Positions 10,459-20,000 of a stretch of 52,422 bases of DNA are shown in pieces. A program made the translations under genes and the position numbers. This stretch comes from Saprospiraceae bacterium (lineage in GTDB: Bacteria; Bacteroidota; Bacteroidia; Chitinophagales; Saprospiraceae), in the NCBI GenBank assembly GCA_013140975.1, contig JABFRV010000019.1, positions 1 to 52,422 on the forward strand, given 5' to 3'. The notes under the pieces are model-generated. The model searched no databases. It was given only the letters and a program-made list of their open reading frames with translations, and had not been told where the DNA came from. The first letter of the stretch is position 1. Every line of letters starts with the position of its first letter.

Positions 10459-13400
10459 TTACAACTTCGTAATTCCACTTCGAATCACATTACCATTTGC
10501 AAATTGAATTACCGCTATATAATAAGCGGAATTAAGCTCTTCGGTAGGGATTCGAATTCTCTCATCGAGAATTGATTTCTTTTCGATTATGGTTTTACCA
10601 TGAAGATCAATAATTTTTACATTATCTATATTTCCATTCATTGATTGAATAAATAACTCATCTTTGAATGGATTGGGAGTGATTTTGATTTTTACTTCTT
10701 TATTTAGATCTGTTACTCCGACTTTATTCTGAACCTCAAAGGTTTGAATATTTGTACATCCATTATTATCGGTTACACTTACTGTGTAAGTACCGGGAAT
10801 TAAATCCATTATATTCTGAGTCGTATCATTATTGCTCCATTTGTATAAATATGGATTCCTTCCTCCTACAACATTTAATAATATGCTTCCATTATTACCA
10901 AAACTTGGACTCACACTAGCATCCACAAACAATAGATCCGGAGAAATTACTTCGTACACTTTCTCAAATCGACAACCATTATCATCAATTACAATTGCTG
11001 TGTATTTGCCCGTTGATAAATTTTCTACTTTATAACCTTGCGTTCCCGTGTTCCAATTTATTGTAAATGGACTTTTACCACTGAGAACTTCTATCTCAAT
11101 GCTACCTGTTTTTTCTCCAAAACATTTCACTTCTTGTATACTAGGTTTTACAGAAACAGAATCATAATTTTCTACAATGATACTCTTAGTCAATTGACAA
11201 TTCCCATCATCTGAAACCGTCACTGAATATGTACCTGATTTAATACCTGTTAGACCGGAAGTCGTTGAAGAGTCTGACCATATAAATTTTAAACTACCCT
11301 TTCCTCCGCTAGCATTAATAATAAGATCAGTTCCAATATTATTGCACTTTTTATCATAATTAGATGTCAGCTGAATTTCAGGATTTACTCGAATAAATCT
11401 ATTGTGAATACTATCACATGTGCTAAATCCGGACATAGTATCAATGATATAAATATCCTTTGTCAATTTAATATTCTTGTAAACATCATTAAAGCATTTA
11501 AATATAGTATCTGAAGTATAAACTCTTGGAATAAAATTTAATACGGTTGTTATAAGGCTATCACAACCATTCGTTTGTTTTAATGTATCAATATAAGTTC
11601 CACTTTTATCATATTGCTTGTTTCCAATTGTGAGTTTCTTTCCTTCACATAAAGTAAGATTCTGTGAAAACGATGTATTTACTTTTACCATATTTACAGT
11701 ATGCGTGCTGGAAAAACTTCCTCTGGTTACTGTAACTCCTATTGGACCTTCAGTATTGACATTCACAATTTTTAATGTAGATCCATTAGACCATTTATAA
11801 ACTGCATTGGGAATTCCTGAATCTAATAGTCGTGGCTTATTGTCACAAAATAATATATCACAAGTAGCTACAGAATCACGATTCCTCCAGGAAATGACAA
11901 TTTTATAAGTCACAGTTGCATCAAATCCTTGTGCATCGCTTCTTGTATCTATTCCGGAAAATTTCCACTTCCCAGCCGGATCGAAGTTCCCTAATATTCG
12001 CTTAAAGCTGCCTGTTCTAGTTGAAAAAGGAAAATTCTCGTTAGGAATGAAATTGTCATTCTTTATTTTAAGAGTATCCGGAGATTCATATTGGCTAATA
12101 ACGGATCTTACAAAGGATGTACTTTTAGCTGCAACCACCATTTGTAATTCAACCAATACATCTATTGCGCCCTTAGGAACTTGTTGGTATAGTCCGGAAG
12201 GAAATTCTAGTGAATCCGTAGAATATGCAGCATTATCTACTTCTAATTTGACTTCTCTGACTATAGAATCCCGAAATCCTTTTATTACAGGACAACCTAA
12301 GTTTACTATAAAATCATTTATGTTTATCGTGTCTGGCTTAGCATATTCAGTACAATTTACATTTGAAACAGCAAGAGTATAAATTCCAGAATTTTTTATA
12401 GTTACTGCAGTATCTTTTTTATTAAAAATATAATCGTGGTGAAGCCATTCATACTGATACTTATTATTATATGGTCTTGCTTGTAGTCTTATGCTGTCTC
12501 CTTCATAATAAGGGTTTCGGATAATTTTACTGGTAAAGGGAGTGAAAGAAGCAGGGATACAGGATTTATTTACAATCGCATTTCGCAACACTTCTCCTGG
12601 TTCAAGTCCAAATCCTTTTGAGAAATTTATCCCGATTCCTGTTAAATGACAATAGCTCATTACAGTCCCACCACCAACAGGAGTCTTACCATCATTACAG
12701 TTTCCTATGTCAGCAGGTTGACAATTATCGATTTGTGAATTTTTATTCGGACCCCATACACAGGAATGCGTATGCCAACTGCCGAAATTATGTCCCAACT
12801 CATGAGCCATAACTTCAACGATCCATGAATAGGTTGGAAGGCTTGAATAATTTCCAAAAATAAATGCGAATGAATGTGGACCACCCATATTTGGATCCCA
12901 GGTTCTGCACATTCCATCTACAAATGCAATTCCCCCTTGTTGTTGTATTGGAAATGTTGTAATTAATTGAGCAAGGGTTCCGTTGAAATTATTCTTTACC
13001 CTATTCCCATAATCAAAAAGTATATTCGCTAGTGTGGTTTTTAAATATGGATCTTGAGTTGTCCATACCTTTATTTCAGAGATCTCTAATACAACTTTCT
13101 CAGCAGCATACAATGCCTTTACGACATTAAATGCACCTGTTATAAAAATTTCAACTTGTGATTTAGAATTACCCCTATCTGAATACATCCGATAATCACA
13201 TTCTAAAAAAATCTTTACTGCTTTGCACGAATTAGGAAATGTACTTTCAAAACTATTGGATATTGCATTCGAATGAGATGCATCATGATGTAAATCATCT
13301 ATAGCACATTGAAAAGGATTGTTCACCGGCAAACTGCTTTCTTGATATACAACGTGTGAATGATTATTTTCAATGATTCCTTGTTTTTTACCAATAACAA

Positions 13401-13923
13401 TATTGCCATATTTATGATTAGAAACAACGCCTATAACTTCTTGCTCATAAAACGAAATTGCAGCAATCGATTCCGGATCATTTTGAATTATTCCCTGATA
13501 AAATATTCCTTGTGATAATGGAATTCCCAATTTATCAGACTCTGTAGTTAGAGTAGCTGCGTCTTCATACAAATAGACTCTTTGCAAAAGTAAATCCTGG
13601 TAAGTACCATCTGGCAAGGGTAATGATAGATTTATTCCTGCAGGCTTTGATATGAATAAGTTCCTGATTCCTTCCTGACTTAGGTTCAAATGCACCAATT
13701 CACTCATTGATGAATTCTCAGTTAATGTCAATGGTAATCCAAGCTGGATATTTTCGAAAATATCAACTTTAGTGAACTTTTGCTGTGACTGAATGGCTTC
13801 TTCAATCTTTAATGCAATCCCATTTGGTTTTTGCGCCACAGCAAAAGTATTGCAACATATTATAAATAATAATAATATGTATTTAACAATTAGCCGTGTG
13901 TCTAATACCGTATTTGATTTCAT
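10459..13923 (-). CDS. Secreted reprolysin-like (M12B) metalloprotease with SprB-like repeats and T9SS tail
   Basis: A 1154-residue secreted zinc protease. A signal peptide (ending about residue 30, FAVAQ) is followed by a propeptide-like region and an M12B-type catalytic domain with the zinc site HELGHNFGSWHT (H374, E375, H378, H384) and a Met-turn stretch (GGTVMSYCH) about 40 residues on. Next comes an Ig-like segment, then a beta-rich region (about 540-690) that faintly recalls a proprotein-convertase P-domain, then about three SprB-like repeats (about 860-1065; GGKGSLKFIWSDSSTTSGL, SGTYSVTVSDDGNC). The C terminus (about 1075-1154, ITPNPFKDELFIQS) is a T9SS type A sorting domain. The product is likely a cell-surface or released protease. 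TAATTTTG ends only 4 nt before the ATG, so the mRNA may be leaderless. Confidence 0.88.
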   Translation of the reverse strand: MKSNTVLDTRLIVKYILLLFIICCNTFAVAQKPNGIALKIEEAIQSQQKFTKVDIFENIQLGLPLTLTENSSMSELVHLNLSQEGIRNLFISKPAGINLSLPLPDGTYQDLLLQRVYLYEDAATLTTESDKLGIPLSQGIFYQGIIQNDPESIAAISFYEQEVIGVVSNHKYGNIVIGKKQGIIENNHSHVVYQESSLPVNNPFQCAIDDLHHDASHSNAISNSFESTFPNSCKAVKIFLECDYRMYSDRGNSKSQVEIFITGAFNVVKALYAAEKVVLEISEIKVWTTQDPYLKTTLANILFDYGNRVKNNFNGTLAQLITTFPIQQQGGIAFVDGMCRTWDPNMGGPHSFAFIFGNYSSLPTYSWIVEVMAHELGHNFGSWHTHSCVWGPNKNSQIDNCQPADIGNCNDGKTPVGGGTVMSYCHLTGIGINFSKGFGLEPGEVLRNAIVNKSCIPASFTPFTSKIIRNPYYEGDSIRLQARPYNNKYQYEWLHHDYIFNKKDTAVTIKNSGIYTLAVSNVNCTEYAKPDTININDFIVNLGCPVIKGFRDSIVREVKLEVDNAAYSTDSLEFPSGLYQQVPKGAIDVLVELQMVVAAKSTSFVRSVISQYESPDTLKIKNDNFIPNENFPFSTRTGSFKRILGNFDPAGKWKFSGIDTRSDAQGFDATVTYKIVISWRNRDSVATCDILFCDNKPRLLDSGIPNAVYKWSNGSTLKIVNVNTEGPIGVTVTRGSFSSTHTVNMVKVNTSFSQNLTLCEGKKLTIGNKQYDKSGTYIDTLKQTNGCDSLITTVLNFIPRVYTSDTIFKCFNDVYKNIKLTKDIYIIDTMSGFSTCDSIHNRFIRVNPEIQLTSNYDKKCNNIGTDLIINASGGKGSLKFIWSDSSTTSGLTGIKSGTYSVTVSDDGNCQLTKSIIVENYDSVSVKPSIQEVKCFGEKTGSIEIEVLSGKSPFTINWNTGTQGYKVENLSTGKYTAIVIDDNGCRFEKVYEVISPDLLFVDASVSPSFGNNGSILLNVVGGRNPYLYKWSNNDTTQNIMDLIPGTYTVSVTDNNGCTNIQTFEVQNKVGVTDLNKEVKIKITPNPFKDELFIQSMNGNIDNVKIIDLHGKTIIEKKSILDERIRIPTEELNSAYYIAVIQFANGNVIRSGITKL

Positions 13924-13927
13924 GCCC

Positions 13928-13935
13928 CAAAATTA
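13928..13935 (-). promoter_or_regulatory. -7 box abutting the metalloprotease start
   Basis: On the minus strand TAATTTTG (13935-13928) matches TAnnTTTG exactly and is separated by 4 nt from the ATG at 13923-13921. Transcription should begin at or within a few bases of the start codon. A TTG at 13961-13959 is 23 nt upstream of the box, at the edge of usual spacing. Confidence 0.5.
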
Positions 13936-14041
13936 ATCAAAGCCATGAAAAGAAACAGCAATTTCTAATTGATCTTATTGATTGCCTAAATAAAATAGAT
14001 CCTTGCTTAATACAAAGGGGAACAAAGGCTAAAAATGGATC

Positions 14042-16828
14042 TTATTTAAAAATTTTTATGAAGTTAACTTCTTCATTCTTGATAAAGGATAATAAATAAA
14101 TACCCTGTCTCAGCAACATAAACCCTTCGAAACTTGAACTTACTTCCAGTCCGGACAAGTTATACACTCGCAACTCTTTATGAATTTTAAATAGATTTTC
14201 GATATAATTTAAGTTGCCTTCTTTAATATTCCTTACAATCAATTCTTCTTCAGAATTTAGCTTACTGTATTGCTGACAAGATTTAATGTATTTACCTCTC
14301 CAAATACAATCATCCTTCTTAACTACAACACTTAAAGTATTGTAATAGGGTTGCATCATATGTACAAAAGACCCTTTACCACCTGTCGACCATTGTATAT
14401 CGTATAAAGAAGGATTAACAAGTTTTCCATCCGTTTCAAATAAAGCGACGATAAAATTACATTCATCGCTACACACAGATTCACAAATTTCCGATGGGAA
14501 TAGTAGATTTTTTGATTTATCATAATCATCTTCACATGATGATAAAATAAATTCTAAATCAACACAAGGCCCACTGCATTTCAACTCAATCTTGCTTTTT
14601 ATTCTTTGTGTACATATTTTAGCATTCTCATATGTCTGCGGATCTTTAGGATGCCAGGAAAAATGATTCGACGTCAGGCTGAATTCATCACCAGAAAATA
14701 AAACGATTGGGTTTTGATTTTTTAAAGTATATTGAGGATGCGTCGGAGAAGCTAAAATATTCCAAAACAATTCATGCTTAAAGGTTGCTGGATTTACTAA
14801 TTTTCCATTTGAATCAACGACTTTCACTTCTATCATTCCATTCGGCAAACATTTTTTCTCGATAAATATTTCACAAGGATCTATTATACATGATTTCACG
14901 ATTACAGTAATAGTATCTAATCTTTCACAATTAACTCCTATAGACCGTAGTATATATTGTGTTGAAACTTTAGGAAAAGCCTTTGGATTTGGACAATCAC
15001 TGCAACTTAAATCCGTAGCTGGAGTCCATTCATAAATATAGGTTCCCGGGAAATCTCCTTTAATTTCCAATGTATCATTTCTGCAAATAGTGTCTACAAT
15101 ACTCTCAAATGTGGGTTTAAGAATTTTTATTATAATTTCTTTACGAATTGTATCTAAGCATCCGGAAGCAGAAGTAATTATAAGCTGAGCGCGAATAATT
15201 CCTTCTTTGGTTATTGTAAAATTGGGGTTTTGAATTGTGGAATTGATGTTGGAAACCCCATCACTTATATTCCAATTCCAGCTTTGAATTGTTGATGTAT
15301 TGTCTACGGATAAATCCGTGAATTTCAAATTCACCGGAAACTTACAACTTGCATATTCCGACTTAAAATCCGCAATAGGTTTTTGAATCTTAATATTCTC
15401 AAATGTCAACATCGTATCCTTACATCCGGCTGCATTGGTGACAATAAGAATTATCCTAACCGTTCCTTCCTTATTAATTATAAAACTTGGATTTGCTAAT
15501 GTAGACGTTTGATTACTTGTTCCATCATTTAAAACCCAGGAACGTGAAACGATCGTAGAATTTGTATCTGTAGATAAATCTGTGCACTGTATAAGAATCG
15601 GAAATGAACAAGCCTTAAATTCTGTTTTGAAATCTGCATTTGGTTTCTGAATCTTAATATTCAATTCTTTCTGAATTGTATCACTACAACCTGATTCAGA
15701 TTCAACAACAAGTCGAATTTTAACTATTCCTTCCTTATTGATTGAGAAAACAGGGTTTTGAAATGTTGAATTCTGGATATTTACTCCATCATCAACCAAC
15801 CAACGCCATGATTGAATGGAAGAAAACGCATCCTTTGACAAATCAGTACATTGGATATCTACAGGTAATTTACAAACTGCATGCTCTATTTTAAATTCTG
15901 CTTCAGGAGCCGAGCTACAAATTCTTACATTAATTTGAAAGTCTCTTCTCAATACCGAAAGCAATACACCTTTTCTATATTCTTCAATACAATATGCGAT
16001 GAGATATTGTGCGATTACAGGCTCAGCAAATCCAATCATTCGTCCTGAAGAAGAATTTATCTGTAAAGGAGGAACTCCTCCAATCATATTATTCAAATCA
16101 TAAGAAGGTTTAAATTGCACGAATGTATAAGGAGGATTACTTGGAGTTGTAGGAAGTGGAATCGCCTGACTTGCACCTACATATGGAGTACATAATTTAT
16201 AAACAATTGAATCACCTTCTGAATCAGTTGCACGCAAATCAAAATCAATAGAATTCCCTCCACAAATATATATTGGAGGAAAAGCACCTAATTTTGGACT
16301 GGAATTACAAATCTTCATTGCCTCTTCCTTTATTTCCAGTGTATATGTAGCTCCTGAAGCTTCGGGCGATATAATGTTATTAATTGTCATATTTCTACAA
16401 CATCTCTGGTAAGCAAGTATATATCCTCCCGGAATTATCGGCAATGTAATAATTTCAATATAAGTTGTTGTATGCACACACACATCTCCACCAATAATTC
16501 CACAATCTTTGGTTAATACTTCATTTAACGTGTCATTATTTAATAGGCTCATCCGCAATACTCCGTTAACGCCTAGCTGAGTTTGTAATACACCATCAGA
16601 ATTAAAAATTCCTACATGCGCAGGATTATCAAATTGAGCTCCAGGATTTCCATTTATACAATCTCTTCTTAATGTTAAAGAAATCTCATACCTGTTTCCT
16701 TGCAAACAACGGTATTGAATATCACCTCCAACAATATGAGATGCTTTTAAATTATTACCACTAATTATCAAAAAGACAATCGATACGAAATTAACAAGTC
16801 GCAAAAGGAGTTTAATACAATAATTCAT
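14042..16828 (-). CDS. Large secreted PKD-domain protein with T9SS tail
   Basis: A 928-residue secreted protein. The signal peptide ends near KASHIVGGDIQYRC, a start shared by many Bacteroidota surface proteins whose N-terminal beta-domain begins 'SHxxGGD'. That N-terminal region (about 30-300) is followed by three PKD-type repeats (about 308-570), each beginning with a close variant of ADFKSEYASCKFPV and containing the W…DG…N motif. Then come a cysteine-rich segment with an incomplete Ig-like unit (about 575-850) and a short C-terminal T9SS sorting domain (about 865-928, ending VNFIKIFK). Such proteins are thought to act in adhesion or matrix binding; no catalytic residues are seen. It sits between the protease and the HYR protein in the same orientation. 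Confidence 0.8.
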   Translation of the reverse strand: MNYCIKLLLRLVNFVSIVFLIISGNNLKASHIVGGDIQYRCLQGNRYEISLTLRRDCINGNPGAQFDNPAHVGIFNSDGVLQTQLGVNGVLRMSLLNNDTLNEVLTKDCGIIGGDVCVHTTTYIEIITLPIIPGGYILAYQRCCRNMTINNIISPEASGATYTLEIKEEAMKICNSSPKLGAFPPIYICGGNSIDFDLRATDSEGDSIVYKLCTPYVGASQAIPLPTTPSNPPYTFVQFKPSYDLNNMIGGVPPLQINSSSGRMIGFAEPVIAQYLIAYCIEEYRKGVLLSVLRRDFQINVRICSSAPEAEFKIEHAVCKLPVDIQCTDLSKDAFSSIQSWRWLVDDGVNIQNSTFQNPVFSINKEGIVKIRLVVESESGCSDTIQKELNIKIQKPNADFKTEFKACSFPILIQCTDLSTDTNSTIVSRSWVLNDGTSNQTSTLANPSFIINKEGTVRIILIVTNAAGCKDTMLTFENIKIQKPIADFKSEYASCKFPVNLKFTDLSVDNTSTIQSWNWNISDGVSNINSTIQNPNFTITKEGIIRAQLIITSASGCLDTIRKEIIIKILKPTFESIVDTICRNDTLEIKGDFPGTYIYEWTPATDLSCSDCPNPKAFPKVSTQYILRSIGVNCERLDTITVIVKSCIIDPCEIFIEKKCLPNGMIEVKVVDSNGKLVNPATFKHELFWNILASPTHPQYTLKNQNPIVLFSGDEFSLTSNHFSWHPKDPQTYENAKICTQRIKSKIELKCSGPCVDLEFILSSCEDDYDKSKNLLFPSEICESVCSDECNFIVALFETDGKLVNPSLYDIQWSTGGKGSFVHMMQPYYNTLSVVVKKDDCIWRGKYIKSCQQYSKLNSEEELIVRNIKEGNLNYIENLFKIHKELRVYNLSGLEVSSSFEGFMLLRQGIYLLSFIKNEEVNFIKIFK

Positions 16829-16863
16829 GTTACAAATTTTTATTATTTCAAATGAGTAATCAG

Positions 16864-16871
16864 CAAATATA
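16864..16871 (-). promoter_or_regulatory. Candidate -7 box for the PKD protein
   Basis: TATATTTG on the minus strand matches TAnnTTTG and is 35 nt upstream of the ATG at 16828. No clear -33 element. Confidence 0.35.
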
Positions 16872-16943
16872 AGACAAAAGGGCTAATTTAAACGGATATG
16901 GACTTATTTTGAATCGCGTTCTTGGACTCTAAATTACAAAACT

Positions 16944-16976
16944 AAAAAAGCCGTTCATTACAAACGGCTTTTCTTT
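16944..16976 (-). terminator. Rho-independent terminator after the HYR/lectin gene
   Basis: AAAAGCCGTT (16946-16955) pairs with AACGGCTTTT (16963-16972) across a 7-nt loop, with A/T runs on both flanks. On the minus strand a U-run follows the stem. It lies 108 nt beyond the stop of the gene ending at 17081 and upstream of the PKD gene promoter, so the two genes are probably separate units. Confidence 0.75.
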
Positions 16977-17080
16977 TCATACCTTAACAGTGGTTAGCTG
17001 TTAAATTGTTTGGTTCAGTTTTGTATGTCAACTACAAGTTGAATTCGTTTTTCGTATCTCGTAATTCCTAATTGACAAAG

Positions 17081-20000
17081 CTACCTATATATAACTAGTT
17101 TGTCAGTTGATGATTGATCATCTTCAAATTGAATAATTATACTATAAACACCTTCATTCCATTGACTCACATCAAGAACTTCCAATTGTGAAATCGGTGG
17201 AACTTTCCTCCACACTAATTTCCCGTTTAAATCATAAATATTCAAACTTGAAATTTTCCTGTTTATCAATTTTATTTTAACCTCTTCTCTAGCCGGATTT
17301 GGTATTATCTCAATAAGTGAACTCGAATTTCTATTATTAAGAAATTCTTCAATCGTATTTACAGGACGTGAATTTTCACAATTCTTTATACATTTTAATT
17401 GACCTGTCTTATTTCCATTATCTAAGTTATTAGGATTGATTATTGATGAACCTACTTTCCTTAAGTCAATACAATAATCCTCTACTTCACCATAAAGAAT
17501 AAAACTACAAGCATCAACTGCATGTTTTCCATAAGACATAACAACACGCATTCTGGTAAACCCGGGAACATATCCTGCAGGAAGAGCAAACTTACCACAC
17601 AAGCCTGTACTTCCTTGTCCTATTAAAATTAATTCACTTGATTGGAATACTCCGTCAGAATTAAAGTCAATCCATACTTTCCAATAAACAACATATACAC
17701 CGGTTTTAAAACCTGGCTCTACACAAAGATCATAAACTTGACCATTTCTCAGTACTCCACATATATTATTAAAATATGCATAACCTTTATTATCACCTGA
17801 TACATTTTCAACGTTTGCAAAACTGACTCTATCAATCCAAAGTATATCCGTATTTTTTCCTGTGTTATTACAATACTTAGAAATTGAGTCACATTTTACT
17901 TCAATATTGAAACTACAAGTATCTAAATGACCGTCTTTAGAAGCAACATAAGTAATTTTAGTTGAGCCACATGGAATTGGTGATCCACTCTCAGGGCCAG
18001 CTGTCTGCTGAATATTATAACAAGGAATTTGACAAATAAACTCTCTACTTACATTTCCTCTATTATCATTCCAACTTCCATCCGGATGCAATTCAACATA
18101 ATCTTCATTTCCGCCTCCGTTATTTGGTTGACCGGTTGCCCAATTAAAATAAGTAACTTGTGAACCATCAACCCATTCAAAATTTCCTTCACGTCTTTCA
18201 TCATTAGCTCCAATCCATGCAGTCTGCCCCATTAGCTTACTGGATATAAATTGATTTTCTTCTTTATTCCTGATTTTTGCAAGATTACCGCCATTTATTT
18301 TACAAATCGTTTTAGCATCTAACCAGTTCGCCGGTGATAAAGAACAGAAATATCTTATGCCAGCATATTCACCCATATATACAAAACCTGGTAAAGTATC
18401 CTTACATGTTTTACAATGAGTGACAGTTGGTATTGGCCATTTCACATACGCTCCGTTTAAATTCGCATTTGTTCGTTGAACAATTGTATCTAAAGGACAA
18501 TCAATACTAATAAATGTCTCTGAAACAATAACATTAAAACTCATTGAACTTGTATTACCACATAAGTCAGTAGCAGTATAAGTAACTTTTGTTGTCCCTA
18601 CAGCAAAAATATCTCCACTTGCATGACTCGATACAAGACTCATTAATGTGCAATTATCAGTTGCAATTGGGGCAACCCAATTCACAGAAACTTCACACTT
18701 TCCTTTAGTATCTACTTTAATATCTTGTAATTTTGGTATAACCGGATTAACATCATCTGATAATTCAATTCTCTGAACACAAGTTGAAACATTGTTCGAA
18801 AAATCAGGATCTGTCGCTGACCAAATTCTTTCAAATACTCGGGCATTTACACATGGTCCTTCACTAATAACTCTTACAGTGAATCCAATAACAGGTGTTC
18901 CGCAGAATGAATTTCCTGCAATTGCAGTTGCTCTGCCTGTTACATCTAATCCGGTATTAGAACCCGGACATGCCTTATAATTAGACGGACAGGTAATAAT
19001 AGGTGGTTTATTACAACACTGATCAAGTACATCAACATTAAAGGAACAACTACTTGTATTACCACAAGCATCTGTAGCTGTATAAACGATTAATGTTTTA
19101 CCAACATTAAATGTGCTTCCTGATAAATGAGTTCCAGTCATTGAAATTAAATTGCAATTATCAATTGCAGTCGGAACAGTCCAATTCGCTACACCTTTAC
19201 AATCTGGTCCTGGTACAATTTCTATATTTGACGGGCAGTTAACTACTATTGGTTCAACTTTATCATGTAAATCAATCTCTTGAACACATGAATCCCTAAA
19301 CAAATTTTTGGACGGATCAACAGCGAGCCAGGTTCTATTTATTCTAGTAGAACATGAATTACTAAATATAACATTATCAGCATAAGTAATTATTGGTTCG
19401 CCGCACTTTTCAGCTCCTTTCACATAGGTTGGATTTCCTGTTCTACCTGGATCAGTACTTCCCGGACAACCCACAAAATTAGCAGGGCATGTGATTTTTG
19501 GACCCTTATCACAACAATTGGAAACAACTGTAATATCAAATGAACAAGTACCCTTATTTCCGCATGCATCTGTTCCTGTATATGTAATAGTTGTAACGCC
19601 AATAGAAAACATATCTCCACTTGTATGCGAACTTATTAAATTCACATTTGAACAATTATCTGAAGTTGAAGGATCACTCCATCTAACACGTGCTTTACAG
19701 TTTTCATCTGACAATGAAGTGCTATTTGCAGGACAGATTAAAGCCGGTGCTTGTGTATCTGATAATACAATCAATTGATCAGCAGAATCTCTTAATTCTG
19801 AATATGCAGAATCAATTGCCAACCAGGTTCGCTTGACAACTAAACTGCATGGGGCAGAAAATATAAGTTGATCTGTATATGTAACGATTGGTTTTCCACA
19901 AGCAGGATCAGAAGTAATTATTGCACGGCCCGTTACTGCAGGATCGATTCCTTGAGGGCAACCTTTAAAGTCTACAGGAGCTTTAACTTTTGGAGCTTCA

